This document shows positions 33,458-43,685 of a stretch of 64,000 bases of DNA, one piece after another (the first letter of the stretch is position 1; every line of letters begins with the position of its first letter). The position numbers were made by a program, and so were the translations under genes. Source of the DNA: CAVTQY01 sp963736975 (GTDB taxonomy: Bacteria; Pseudomonadota; Alphaproteobacteria; Acetobacterales; Acetobacteraceae). The notes beneath the pieces were generated by a model, which saw only the letters and a program-made list of their open reading frames with translations, was not told where the DNA came from and made no database searches. The stretch covers positions 2,914,001 to 2,978,000 of the forward strand of contig CAVTQY010000001.1 of assembly GCA_963736975.1 (NCBI GenBank), read 5' to 3'.

Positions 33458-36230
33458 CTGACCGAGCAGTCAGGATCCTTTCAGTTCGGTCAGCAGGTGC
33501 TGCGCCTCGTTCTTCTCGTTCGAACTCGCCCTGCGCGGAGGCGACCTGCTGGAGCAACTTCATCGCCGCGGCTTTCTGCCCGGTGTCCTTCAGCGCGACG
33601 GCATAGTGGTATTGGATTCGGGGATCGGTCGATCCGGCGGTCGCCTCCCGCAGCAGCACTGCGCCGGACGCGGCGTCGCCGCTCTCGGTCAAGATCCATC
33701 CTAGGGTGTCGGCCGTCTCGGGGCTGGGTCCGATAAGATAGGCTTGTTGCGCAAGCTGTTTCGCCTGGGTCACGCCAAGCTGCTGATCCACCCAGGCAAG
33801 ATTATTGAGTGTTCCCGGGTCGTGCGGGTCCTTATCCAATACGGCCTGCAGGTACACCTTCGCCTCAGCGTATTTCCGCTGGTTGATATCGATCGTTGCC
33901 AGCAGTGACGCGACTGCGAGGTCGTCTGGATGCTTGGTGTACCAGTCCTTCAGGACGTTTTCCGCCTCCGCTGGCTTGCCCTGCCGTTGCAGCGCGTTCG
34001 CGAGGCGAGCGGTCAACACCTGTGAGGGCGTTGTCGCCGCAGCCGCCTGGTACGCCTTGATTGCAGCGTCGAGCTGGTTATCCGCCATGTAAATGTCGCC
34101 CTTCAGCGCCAGCAGAGGCGTGAACGTGCGGTTTTCCGTGTAAAGCCCGTCTGCGGTGGAAAGCGCGGACTGAAGGCCAGTCGCCTTGAGATCGATCAGA
34201 GCGTAATCGAGATAGAGCTGGTAGTTGTCAGGCAAGGCTGCGATTCCAGCCTTGATGGTGTTTCGCGCGCCCTCGGCATCGCCGGCCTGCATTTGCAGGG
34301 CAGCGAGTTGCCGCCGGGCGGCAAGGTTGCGGGGATCTGAATTCAGCATTTGGGTCAGTGTCGCCCGGGCCTGATCTGTCTGCTTCAACGTGAGCTGGGC
34401 TGCCGCCTGCAACCCGAACAAACCCGTTGGAACAGGGCCTGTGGCGGCAATCGACGCAATAAGATCGAGCGCCTTTTGCGGTTTGCCGGCGCGGATGTAG
34501 AGGTCTCCGAGTGTTTGAGCGAGGCGGACGTCCTTCGGCGCTGATTGTCGCGCGTGTTCCAACAGGGTCTCCGCCTGGTCGAGACGGCCCGAGGCAACAA
34601 GGCTCTGGGCAAACATCGTCAGGGCGGGTTCGGCGATTGGATTCTTGTCCAGGATGTCCGAGAGGATCTTCTCTGATCCCGCCGTGTCGCCCTGCATGGA
34701 CAGCACCCGGGCCAAATTAACTCTCGCGGGTATGAAGTCAGGGTCCTTCTGGACAATCGCCTCGAATGCAGCGCGGGCGCCCGGCAGATCGAGCTGTGAT
34801 TGCTTGAGAAGCCCCTCTAGATTCCAAACGACGGGTCCATCTCCGAGGGCTGCGCGGATCTTCGTCAGCTCGGCGGCCGGCCTCTCCGGGTCGCCGGTCT
34901 TCACCGCTGCCACGAACAGGGTCTCGGCGATCTGCGTCTGCTTCGGATCGAGCGTCAGGGCGCTTTCCAATTGCTGGACCGCCTCGTCCGGATGCCCGGC
35001 ATCCAATAACAGCCTGCCGAGCTGGGCTTTGAGTGCCGGATTGTCGGGCGCGGCCGCGACAGCTTTGCGCAATGCGTCCAGCGCCGGCAGCACTTGGCCA
35101 CTGGCAACATCGGCTTGGGCCAACAAGTCGTAGGCCTGGACGTCCGCGTGTCCGGCAGTGGCGAGCTTGCTCAGCGCAGCCGCTGCAAGGTCCGGCCGCT
35201 GGCGCTCCATCTCGATGCGGGCGAGGAGTTTGGCGCCGGCGGGATCGTCGGGTACGTGACCGGCGTATTTGCTTGCCGCATCCTCCGCGGCGCCGAGCTG
35301 GTGGAGGCTCTCGGAAACCAAAGCGTGGAGGTAATACCCGCGCGGCATGCGCTCGAAGAGTGGATTCAGACGTTGCAGCAGCGTATCGGCGGCCTGGTCC
35401 TCATGTGCCTCGTGCAACAGGGCCGCTTTAAGGTAGAGTGCCTCGACGTTCGTCGGCAGCAGCGCCAGAACGGCGTCGTCATCGGTTTTCGCCTCGGGGA
35501 ACTTGCCGGTTGCGATCAGCAGGTTGGCTCGCGCCAAGCGCGCCGGGATCGCCGGCGGGCTGTCCTGCACTGTTTGGTTGAGAAGGGTGAGAGCACCTGG
35601 AATGTCGTTGCTCTGGGCCATGATCTGTGCCTTGAGCACGCGGCCTTCAACCGACTTCGGATTGATCGATAAGATATGCCCTATCCGATCAAGAGCCGTT
35701 TTGAAGTCGTGCTTGGCCGCGGCGACACGCGCATCGGAGAGCCATGCTTGCTCGTTTGAAGGGTCGGCCTGTTCGGCTTGCTGCCAACTTGTCTGGGCTG
35801 CCGGGAGATCGCCGAGCGCCAGTTGAGCGGCCCCGCGATCAACCAGCATTTCTGCGTCCAGCTTCTTATCCTTGCCGTTCGGCTGAAACTGCTTGAGGAG
35901 GTCCGCGGGGCGGTTCTGCATAAGCAGTGCCTGCCCGATCAACGGCGTGGTCTGCAGCCGGTCGTATCCCCGCGCCTCGGCATCACGGGCTTGCTGCTCC
36001 GCGGCGACCGGGTCGCCCAACTCGAGTTGAACCTTGGCAAGCAGGAAGCGGGCCGTGGCGTTCTGCGGATCGGCGCGTACCGCGTTTCGCAGCTCGATCT
36101 GAGCGGTTCTGAGATCTCCTTTTTGCAATGCCGAGCGCGCATCGGCCATGTAGTCGGCAGCGTGGCCGGTGATCGGCCAAATTCCCAAGCAGGCGACGAT
36201 CGCAAGCGATGCCAGGTCCCGGATAGTCAT
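33423..36230 (-). CDS. prsT: PrsT-like TPR-repeat protein of the PEP-CTERM type, frameshifted at the C-terminus
   Basis: This protein of about 930 residues has a signal sequence (likely cleavage after ITGHA) and about twenty TPR units. The opening ARSALQKGDLRTAQIELRNA with FLLAKVQLELGDP matches PrsT, the TPR protein of exosortase/PEP-CTERM systems. The last ~35 residues are in the wrong frame. Reading the neighbouring frame from about 33520 gives EKNEAQHLLTELKGS and a stop at 33470-33472, as expected of the family, so one base is inserted. No exosortase gene is nearby. Confidence 0.8.
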   Translation of the reverse strand: MTIRDLASLAIVACLGIWPITGHAADYMADARSALQKGDLRTAQIELRNAVRADPQNATARFLLAKVQLELGDPVAAEQQARDAEARGYDRLQTTPLIGQALLMQNRPADLLKQFQPNGKDKKLDAEMLVDRGAAQLALGDLPAAQTSWQQAEQADPSNEQAWLSDARVAAAKHDFKTALDRIGHILSINPKSVEGRVLKAQIMAQSNDIPGALTLLNQTVQDSPPAIPARLARANLLIATGKFPEAKTDDDAVLALLPTNVEALYLKAALLHEAHEDQAADTLLQRLNPLFERMPRGYYLHALVSESLHQLGAAEDAASKYAGHVPDDPAGAKLLARIEMERQRPDLAAAALSKLATAGHADVQAYDLLAQADVASGQVLPALDALRKAVAAAPDNPALKAQLGRLLLDAGHPDEAVQQLESALTLDPKQTQIAETLFVAAVKTGDPERPAAELTKIRAALGDGPVVWNLEGLLKQSQLDLPGARAAFEAIVQKDPDFIPARVNLARVLSMQGDTAGSEKILSDILDKNPIAEPALTMFAQSLVASGRLDQAETLLEHARQSAPKDVRLAQTLGDLYIRAGKPQKALDLIASIAATGPVPTGLFGLQAAAQLTLKQTDQARATLTQMLNSDPRNLAARRQLAALQMQAGDAEGARNTIKAGIAALPDNYQLYLDYALIDLKATGLQSALSTADGLYTENRTFTPLLALKGDIYMADNQLDAAIKAYQAAAATTPSQVLTARLANALQRQGKPAEAENVLKDWYTKHPDDLAVASLLATIDINQRKYAEAKVYLQAVLDKDPHDPGTLNNLAWVDQQLGVTQAKQLAQQAYLIGPSPETADTLGWILTESGDAASGAVLLREATAGSTDPRIQYHYAVALKDTGQKAAAMKLLQQVASAQGEFEREERGAAPADRTERILTARSVTYLASAVIAC

Positions 36231-36404
36231 GTCAGTACCCTGTAGTTCTCCGGGCGCCGCTTATCACGAAACCGCGCGGGGATGCCATCGCGGATCGCAG
36301 TGCTAGCGAGGACGGCAGGATGGGGCGGATCGGGGTGCGGTGGAGGGGTGCGGGCATACCGTCAGGTGCAATTGCCGGAATAAACCGCTACGGTAGGGTT
36401 TGCC

Positions 36405-37121
36405 ATGACTTGGTCGATTGTAGTGCGCGATCCGGGCGGTGCCTTCGCGGTTGCGGTGGCGACTCGCGCCTTTGCCGTGGGCGCCTTCTGCCCCTTCGTA
36501 CGGTCCGGAGTGGGTGCAGTGTCCACCCAATCGATGACGAACCGCTATCTGGGCCCGGCCGTTCTGGACGGAATGGCGCGAGGGCTACCACCTGCCGCAG
36601 CAATCGACGGGGCCCTGTCCGGTGACGCTGGACGCGGACTTCGCCAGGTTCATGCGGTGGATTGCCGCGGCGAGACTGCGGGCTGGACGGGGCAGAACTG
36701 CGTGGAATGGTGCGGCAGCGTGACGGCAGCGGGGGTGAGCGTCGCGGGCAATATGCTGGCTGACGGGCGGGTGATCGCGGCCACGCTCGAGACGTGGCTG
36801 GCGCATCCCGAAAGGGAGACTCCCGAAAGGCTGATGGCAGCAATGGAAGCCGGCGAGGCCGCTGGGGGCGACCGGCGGGGTCGTCAATCGGCGGCGATGA
36901 AGCTCATTTCAACGGAGGATTTCCCCGACCTCGACCTGCGGGTGGATGATCATGCTACGCCGCTGCCCGAACTGCGCCGCCTGTTGGACATCTGGCGGCG
37001 GGAGGGAGCACCGAGGTTGGCGCTGGCCCCCTCACGAGCCAATCCCTCGGGCTTCATCGATATGGACGCGATCGAGGCGAGGTGGGTCGCGCAGGGGATC
37101 GATCTGCGCTTCCGCCGCTGA
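36405..37121 (+). CDS. DUF1028 family protein
   Basis: The 238-residue protein matches DUF1028: MTWSIVVRDP, FAVAVATRAFAVGAFCPFVRSGVGAVSTQS and GVSVAGNMLA. These proteins have an Ntn-hydrolase-like fold and often sit beside amidohydrolases or transporters; the substrate is unknown. It lies about 85 bp before the first binding protein of a branched-chain amino-acid-type transporter, which may indicate a linked peptide or amide substrate. Confidence 0.87.
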   Translation: MTWSIVVRDPGGAFAVAVATRAFAVGAFCPFVRSGVGAVSTQSMTNRYLGPAVLDGMARGLPPAAAIDGALSGDAGRGLRQVHAVDCRGETAGWTGQNCVEWCGSVTAAGVSVAGNMLADGRVIAATLETWLAHPERETPERLMAAMEAGEAAGGDRRGRQSAAMKLISTEDFPDLDLRVDDHATPLPELRRLLDIWRREGAPRLALAPSRANPSGFIDMDAIEARWVAQGIDLRFRR

Positions 37122-37207
37122 CCCCGGGTCTTCTGCCGGCCGGACGGCCGGATTATGCTGCATTCACGGTGTGTAAGGGACGCGCCGGACCCAAAGGAGA
37201 CGCAACG

Positions 37208-38449
37208 ATGATTACCCGCAGGCAAACCGCACGCTTGCTGACCTCGACCGCAGCCGTCGGGCTGCTCGCCAAGCCCCTGGGCGTGCATGCTCAGGGCAAC
37301 GAGAAGATCGTCAAGATCGGCATCGACCTCTCGCTTACCGGAGCGGACGCCGAGAGCGCGCAACGCATTCTGCACGGCGCGCAGATGGCATTCGATCAGG
37401 CGAACGCCAAGCACGAGATCCCCGGCTACCAGATACAGGTCGTTACCTATGATGATGGGACGGCGACAGCCGGCCAGTACGACCCGGCGCAGGCGGCGAC
37501 TAATGCCCGCCGTATGATCTCCGATAACGTCGTGGCAGCGGTCGGGCCGATGATGAGCGGCGCGGGCAAGGCCATGGCGCCGATCCTGAGCGAGGGCGAC
37601 CTGGCGACGATCACGCCTTCTTCCACCAACCCGGACATCACGGATCCGAAATTCGCTTCCGAGTATGATCCCAGTGGCAAGGCGATCTACTTCCGGACAG
37701 TAACGACAGACGCTTTTCAAGGTCCGGAGCTGGCGAATTATTTCGCCGAGAAGCTCGGGGTAAAGACCGTCTACATACTGGACGATAGCGGCGCGTATGG
37801 CGTGGGTCTCGCCGACGCATTCCAGCGGGAGGCAGAAAAGAAGGGCATCAAGGTGCTTGGGCGAGACCGGCTTGATCCGAAGGCGGCCGACTACACTGCT
37901 GTTCTCACCAAGATCAAATCACTGAACCCTGATGCGCTCTATTACGGCGGCGTCGGCCAAGCTGGCGTAAAGCTGGCCAAGCAGGCCTATGATATCATCC
38001 CCAAGGTGATCAAAGGCGGCGGCGACGGCGTATATTCGGTGGAAATGCTGACCGGAGTCGGTTATCCCGCCAACCAGGGCTGGTATGCCACAATCGCTTC
38101 GCCGCACACCACGGAAGATGCCGACGCGGCAGCTTGGGTCAAGGCGTATAACGACAAGTATCACACCCAACCCGATGACTACGCCATCACTGCCTACGAC
38201 GCGGGTCTGGTGATCGTGGACGCGGTCAAGCGCGTGGTCGCAGCCGGCAAGCCGGTGAACCGGAACACCGTCCGTGATGCTATCCAAACGTCGCATGTGA
38301 AGACGCTGCAAGGCACTGTTTCATTCGACAAAGGGGGCGATCTGACCGATCGCACGATCAGCATCTTCCAGATAAAGCAGGACAAAAACTATCCAGCAGA
38401 CGATATCCTGCACCAGTATCATTACGTGGGCATCGCGCCGCAGGCCTGA
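37208..38449 (+). CDS. livK: Branched-chain amino acid ABC transporter, substrate-binding protein (first copy)
   Basis: This 413-residue periplasmic binding protein is of the LivK/leucine-binding type. A twin-arginine-like signal (MITRRQTARLL) is followed by KIGIDLSLTGADAESAQRI and ITPSSTNPDITDPKF. AAGGAG precedes the ATG at 37208, so the longer frame from 37082 is not used. A second copy of equal length and high similarity follows at 38585. Both lie upstream of livH, so they probably feed the same permease with different ligands. Confidence 0.9.
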   Translation: MITRRQTARLLTSTAAVGLLAKPLGVHAQGNEKIVKIGIDLSLTGADAESAQRILHGAQMAFDQANAKHEIPGYQIQVVTYDDGTATAGQYDPAQAATNARRMISDNVVAAVGPMMSGAGKAMAPILSEGDLATITPSSTNPDITDPKFASEYDPSGKAIYFRTVTTDAFQGPELANYFAEKLGVKTVYILDDSGAYGVGLADAFQREAEKKGIKVLGRDRLDPKAADYTAVLTKIKSLNPDALYYGGVGQAGVKLAKQAYDIIPKVIKGGGDGVYSVEMLTGVGYPANQGWYATIASPHTTEDADAAAWVKAYNDKYHTQPDDYAITAYDAGLVIVDAVKRVVAAGKPVNRNTVRDAIQTSHVKTLQGTVSFDKGGDLTDRTISIFQIKQDKNYPADDILHQYHYVGIAPQA

Positions 38450-38463
38450 CGGCCACCGCCCGG

Positions 38464-38493
38464 CCCCTCTCCCTCCCTTCCGGGGGAGAGGGG
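38464..38493 (+). terminator. Intercistronic hairpin between the two binding-protein genes
   Basis: CCCCTCTCCC (38464-38473) and GGGAGAGGGG (38484-38493) form a perfect 10-bp stem with a 10-nt loop, 14 bases after the first livK-like stop. No T-run follows. It may attenuate readthrough or protect the upstream mRNA, giving more binding protein than permease. Confidence 0.5.
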
Positions 38494-38584
38494 TATCGTG
38501 AAAACCGCGTGACTTGTGGCCCGGTCCTTGCTAGCCACGGGTGCGCACGGGCGCTAACGAACGACAACACAGGGGGTTTCAGGG

Positions 38585-39826
38585 ATGATTACACGTCGGG
38601 CTGCCGGACAGTTGCTTGTCTCGGCGACCGCGGTGGCGGCGCTGGCAAGCGTCAACACCAAGGCCTATGCAGCAGACAAGGTGGTGAAGGTCGGGGTCGA
38701 TCTGTCGCTGACCGGAGCGGACGCCGAGGATGCCATCCGCGTCCAGCACGCTATTCAGATGGCGATCGATGCCGCCAATGAAGGCGGCGCGGTGCCCGGC
38801 TACACGTTCGTAATGGACGTGATGGATGACGGCACCGCCACGGCGGGACAGTACGATCCGGCCCAGGCCGCCACCAATGCCCGTCGCATGGTTGCGGATC
38901 CGCAAGTGCTCGCGGCGATCGGCCCGCAGATGAGCGGTTCGGGGAAAGCCATGACCCCGATCCTGAGCGAAGGCGACCTCGCCACCATCACGCCTTCATC
39001 CACCAATCCCGATATCACGGACCCGAAATTCGCCGCCCAGTTCCGTCCGGCCGGGAAGCCGATTTACTTCCGCACCGTCACGACAGACGCTTTCCAGGGA
39101 CCTAACATGGCCAATTTCCTGGCCGAGAAGCTCGGCGTGAAATCGGTCTATGTGCTCGATGACAGTGGCGCTTACGGCGTGGGAATGGCGGATGCCTTTC
39201 AGAAGGAGGCCGAGAAGAAGGGCTTGAAGGTGCTCGGTCGCGACCGGCTGGACCCGAAGGCGGCGGATTACACGGCGGTGATGACCAAGATCAAGGCGCT
39301 CAATCCGGACGCGATCTATTATGGCGGTGTTGGTCAGGCCGGTGTCAAGGTCGCCAAGGAGACCTACGACACCATGCCGAAAGTCATCAAGGCCGGCGGC
39401 GACGGCGTGTTCGGTGCCACATTCTTGTCCGGTGGCGGCTTCCCCGCGGTGGACGGCTGGTACGCCACCCAAGCTTCGCCGCACGTCACCGGCGACGAGA
39501 AAGCAGCCGAGTTCGTCAAGGCCTATACCGGCCGATGGGGCGTCGGTCCGGACGACTATTCGATCACCGCCTATGATGCGGCGCTGGTCGTCATCGATGC
39601 GGTCAAACGGGTAGTGGCGAGCGGGAAGCCGCTAACCCGCTCTGCCGTGCGCGACGCCATTCAAACATCCAAGGTTCCGAGCATCCAGGGTGTGATCTCG
39701 TTTGATGCGAATGGAGACGTGTTGGACCGCACGGTGAGCGTGTTCCAGATCAAGCAAGATACCAAGTCCAAGGTGGACGACCCGAGCGCCCAGTACAAGT
39801 ACGTCGGCGTGGCGCCGCAGGCGTAG
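38585..39826 (+). CDS. livK: Branched-chain amino acid ABC transporter, substrate-binding protein (second copy)
   Basis: This 413-residue paralogue of the preceding gene has the same length and closely similar blocks (VGVDLSLTGADAEDAIRV, STNPDITDPKF, LGRDRLDPKAADYTAV). The signal region is MITRRAAGQLLVSATAV, again twin-arginine-like. Differences cluster in the ligand-binding half after residue 250, which fits divergence in ligand preference. A short G-rich segment precedes the ATG. Confidence 0.9.
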   Translation: MITRRAAGQLLVSATAVAALASVNTKAYAADKVVKVGVDLSLTGADAEDAIRVQHAIQMAIDAANEGGAVPGYTFVMDVMDDGTATAGQYDPAQAATNARRMVADPQVLAAIGPQMSGSGKAMTPILSEGDLATITPSSTNPDITDPKFAAQFRPAGKPIYFRTVTTDAFQGPNMANFLAEKLGVKSVYVLDDSGAYGVGMADAFQKEAEKKGLKVLGRDRLDPKAADYTAVMTKIKALNPDAIYYGGVGQAGVKVAKETYDTMPKVIKAGGDGVFGATFLSGGGFPAVDGWYATQASPHVTGDEKAAEFVKAYTGRWGVGPDDYSITAYDAALVVIDAVKRVVASGKPLTRSAVRDAIQTSKVPSIQGVISFDANGDVLDRTVSVFQIKQDTKSKVDDPSAQYKYVGVAPQA

Positions 39827-39838
39827 CCCTCACCCTAT

Positions 39839-39864
39839 CCCTCTCCCCGTTCGCGGGGAGAGGG
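39839..39864 (+). terminator. Intercistronic hairpin before livH
   Basis: CCCTCTCCCCG (39839-39849) and CGGGGAGAGGG (39854-39864) form a perfect 11-bp stem with a TTCG tetraloop, 12 bases after the second livK-like stop. A cUUCGg-type loop makes this very stable. There is no T-run, so partial termination or 3'-end protection is more likely than full termination. Confidence 0.55.
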
Positions 39865-39900
39865 AGTTGCCCCCAACTGCCAGAGCGAAACCCTACCGAA

Positions 39901-40830
39901 ATGACCTTTACCGACCTGCTGGTCCAGCAGACGATCAACGGGCTGAGTCTTGGCGCGATGTATGCGCTGCTCGCGCTCGGCTTCACCCTTATCTACGGCA
40001 TCCTGGAGCTGATCAACTTCGCCCACTTCAACGTCTTCATGATGGGCTCCTTCGTCGGCATGTGGGTGCTGCAGTCCTTTGGGCTGTCGGGTCAGTCGGT
40101 GATCCTGACCGGGCTCCCGCTGGCCGGCGTGCTGCTGGCGGCGTTCGTCGTCACCATGCTGTTCGCCGGTGGGCTCGGCATGCTGATCGAGCGGCTGTCG
40201 TTGCGTCCGCTGCGCGGCGTCAAGGGCCCCGCCGCGATGATCACGACGATTGGCGTGTCCTACATCCTGTTCAACATCATCCTGCTTGGGGCGGGCGCGG
40301 ATTCGAAGAACTTCCCGAACCCCTTGCCGCCGCTCAGATTTCATATCGGCGGCGCCGTGCTGGATATCCGCGTCTTACTGATATGGGGCGTCTCCTTGCT
40401 GCTGATGGCCGGACTATGGTTCTTCACGCAGAAGAGCAGGCTGGGCAAGGCGATGCGGGCCACCGCGCAGGACCCCGAGGCGGCGCGGATGATGGGCGTG
40501 GAAGTCGATAAGGTCGTGCTGGCCGCGTTCTTTCTCGGCTCGGCTCTGGCCGGCGCCGGCGGCCTGATCTTCGGGCTCTATTACAACTTCACCAGCTTCA
40601 TCATCGGCTTCACCGCCGGGCTGCGCGCGTTCACCGCCGCCGTGTTGGGCGGAATCGGCAACGTGCCGGGGGCCATGGTGGGCGGCCTCATCATCGGGCT
40701 GATCGAGGCCTATGCCGGCCAGTTCCCCGGCGCCGAGTGGGCCGACGTGATCATCTTCTCGATCCTGGTGCTGGTTCTGGTGTTCATGCCAGCCGGCCTG
40801 TTCGGGCGGTTGGCGCCGAGCAAGTCGTGA
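39901..40830 (+). CDS. livH: Branched-chain amino acid ABC transporter permease LivH
   Basis: The 309-residue inner-membrane protein has the LivH opening (QQTINGLSLGAMYALLALGFTLIYGI), the family motif LRPLRGVKGPAAMITTIGVSYI, about eight helices, and the C-terminal ILVLVLVFMPAGLFGR. It forms a heterodimer with LivM. The stop lies 15 bp before the LivM-LivG start at 40845. Confidence 0.94.
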   Translation: MTFTDLLVQQTINGLSLGAMYALLALGFTLIYGILELINFAHFNVFMMGSFVGMWVLQSFGLSGQSVILTGLPLAGVLLAAFVVTMLFAGGLGMLIERLSLRPLRGVKGPAAMITTIGVSYILFNIILLGAGADSKNFPNPLPPLRFHIGGAVLDIRVLLIWGVSLLLMAGLWFFTQKSRLGKAMRATAQDPEAARMMGVEVDKVVLAAFFLGSALAGAGGLIFGLYYNFTSFIIGFTAGLRAFTAAVLGGIGNVPGAMVGGLIIGLIEAYAGQFPGAEWADVIIFSILVLVLVFMPAGLFGRLAPSKS

Positions 40831-40844
40831 GCGGAGAAGAAGCG

Positions 40845-42937
40845 ATGCCGAAAGCGACCACGGGGATCGCCGACGCCACGGCAGCGACGGGGCGGCCGGG
40901 CGCCGCCGCTTGGTTAGCCCGGCCATTTACCGCGATTCCCAGCGCGCGTCGGCAGCAGGTGTTGTTGCTGATCGTGCTGGCGGCCGCGCTGCTGTTCCCG
41001 GTCTATCACAGCAACGACGCCGATATCGACGCGATGGCGAACGCGCTCGCTTATGCGACGCTGGCGCTCGGCCTCAATATCGTGGTCGGCTATGCCGGGC
41101 TGCTCGATCTCGGCTACGCCGCGTTTTTCGCCATCGGGGCCTATACTTACGGCGTCCTCAGCTCGTTCCAACTACAGCCGGAGTGGAGCTCGTTCTGGAT
41201 ACCGTTCCAGCATCTCGGCCTCGTGGCCCAGATGGCCGGCGACAACAACACCACCGTGGTGCATTTTACCTTGTCGTTCTGGCTGGCGCTGCCCCTGGCG
41301 GCGGTGCTCGCGGCCGGATGCGGCGCGGTGTTCGGCCTGCCGACCTTGCGGCTGCGCGGCGATTACCTGGCGATCGTCACCCTTGGCTTCGGTGAAATCA
41401 CCCCGATCGTCGTACGCAACTGGGCCAGCCTGACCAACGGTGCGGCCGGGCTGAACGGCATTGCCGCCCCGCATGTCCTCGGCTGGAGTTTTGGTGTCGA
41501 TGCCACGCCGTATTACTACGTGGCGATCGGCATGGTCGTGCTGCTGGTCTTCATCAGCGCCCGACTGCGCGATTCGCGAGTGGGCCGCGCCTGGATGGCA
41601 ATCCGCGAGGACGAGATCGCGGCCGGCGCGATGGGCGTGAACCGCACCAGGTATAAGCTGCTGGCCTTCGCCATGGGTGCCGCCTTTGCCGGCATGACCG
41701 GCGTCTTCTACGTCGCCAAGCTGCAGACCGCGACGCCGGAGATGTTCGGTTTCCCGGTCTCCGTGATGATCCTGGTGATGATCGTATTTGGCGGCATGGG
41801 CAGCCTCTGGGGTGCCGTCGTCGGAGCGATGATCCTGCAGCTATTGCAGTCCTGGTGGTTGCAGGACCTGACCGGCTGGGTGGATGCGTTTGGACGTTGG
41901 GTCGGCAGCGCCTGGATCGCGCACATCGATCTGGTGCCGTCGATCGAGCTGATCTTCGGCATAATCCTGGTTTTCATGATGCTGTTCCGCCGCCAGGGCT
42001 TGATCCCGGCGTACCGCCCCAGCGAGGCGCTGACATTCGAGCAACAAAGCGCGCAAGTGCGGCTGGGCGGATTTGCCGACCTCAAGCTGTCGGGGCTGGG
42101 CGGGGAGGTGAACACCGGCGCCCTGGCGCTCGAAGTCAGGGATGTGACCGTCAAGTTCGGTGGCTTGGTTGCGCTAAATGCGGTGGATATCGACGTCCCG
42201 GCCGGCGGGGTAGTCGCCGTCATCGGACCCAACGGGTCCGGCAAATCGACGCTGTTCAACGCGATCACCGGACTGTTGCCGGCGGATGCCGGCAGCATCC
42301 GCTTCCACGGTGAGGAGATACTGGGGCTGCCTGACTACCAGATTCTCGACAAAGGCATCGCCCGTACGTTCCAGAACCTTCGCCTCTTTCCCAACCTGAC
42401 CGTCTTGCAGAACCTGATGATTGGTGAGCACGCACGGCTGCGCACCGGGGTGTTCGCCGCAGTGCTCCGTCCCCCGGTACGCGCGCCGAGGAGAAGGCGG
42501 CGGTCGACTGGGCAATGGAGATCCTGTCTGTATTCGGTAATCGGCTGGCGCCGCGCGCCGGACAGTTGGTGAGCGGCCTCTCTTATGCCAATCGCCGTCG
42601 CACCGAGATCGCCCGTGCGCTCGCGTCGCGCCCGCGGCTGCTGCTGCTGGATGAGCCGACGGCGGGCATGAACCCGGCGGAGACCCTGGAGTTGGCAGAG
42701 CAGATCCGCGGATTGAAGAAGCTCGGTTTGACGGTGCTGCTGATCGAGCACAAGCTCGACGTCGTCACCGCGCTTGCCGACACCGTCTATGTGCTCGACC
42801 ACGGCGAGGTGATCGCGCACGGTACGCCGGCCGAAGTACGCCGCAACGAAGAAGTATTGCGCGCTTATCTGGGCCGCAATGCGCAGGCCGCCATAGCGGG
42901 CGAGGCGCAGACAGCGGGGGCCGCGCATGTTGCTTGA
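40845..42937 (+). pseudogene. LivM-LivG fusion (permease plus ATPase), frameshifted as sequenced
   Basis: The N-terminal half is a LivM permease (VGYAGLLDLGYAAFFAIGAYTYG, VFGGMGSLWGAVVGA). It runs in frame into a LivG ATPase (Walker A IGPNGSGKSTLF near 42.23 kb). The frame is lost at about 42.47 kb, where CGTCCCCCGGT should read with one more C. The rest of LivG (signature VSGLSYANRRRTEIARAL, Walker B LLLLDEPTAGMNP) continues to 42937. Permease-ATPase fusions of this kind are known in alphaproteobacteria. The lesion looks like a homopolymer deletion. Confidence 0.88.
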
Positions 42938-43654
42938 GTTCAAGGACGTCGATACCTACTACGGCGACCTCCACGTCCTGAAGGGTGTCAACTACACGAT
43001 CGAGAAGGGCGAGATCGTCTGCCTGCTGGGCGGCAATGCCTCGGGCAAATCCACGACGATGAAGACGATCATGGGCGTGGTGCGCCCGGCGCGGGGAACC
43101 GTGATCTACGAGGGCGAAGCGATCGAGCGGATGCCCACGGCCGAGCGGGTGAAGCGCGGCATTGCGCCGGTGCTGGAGGCGCGACGTCTGTTCCCGCGCA
43201 TGACCGTGTTCGAGAACCTGGAGATGGGCGCCTACCTGCGCAAGAAGGGCGCAGACTTCGATGAGGATCTCGAGCGGGTCTATGAGTTGTTCCCGCACGT
43301 GAAGGAGCGGCGCAACCAGATTGCCGGTACCTGTCAGGCGGCGAACAGCAGATGGTGGCAATGGGTCGTGCGTTGATGGCGCGCCCACGGCTGTTGTGCA
43401 TGGACGAGCCGTCGATGGGCCTCTCGCCGCTTTATGTCGAGCAGGTGTTCGAGATTATTCAGGCGATCAACCGCCAAGGCACCACGCTCTTTATGGTGGA
43501 GCAGAATGCCAACATGGCGCTGTCCATCGCGCATCGAGCCTATGTGCTGCAAACCGGCCAAGTGGTGCTCTCGGGCGGCGCGTCGGAGCTTCGCCAGAAT
43601 CCTCTGATCCGCGAAGCTTATCTAGGTGAGATGCAAGTGCCCGCGGCAGCGTGA
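42927..43654 (+). pseudogene. livF: Branched-chain amino acid ABC transporter ATPase LivF, frameshifted as sequenced
   Basis: LivF is the second ATPase of the transporter. Walker A (LLGGNASGKSTTMKTI) and MTVFENLEMGAY lie in the first frame (42927-43376). The signature LSGGEQQMVAMGRALMARP and Walker B LLCMDEPSMGLSP lie in the next frame (to 43654). The break is at about 43.33 kb, where GGTACCTGTCAGG lacks one C of the expected ACCCTG. It overlaps livG by 11 bp. A homopolymer error is the simplest explanation. Confidence 0.9.
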
Positions 43655-43685
43655 TCCCTGGGGCGCCCACGAGGGAGGATCACCA

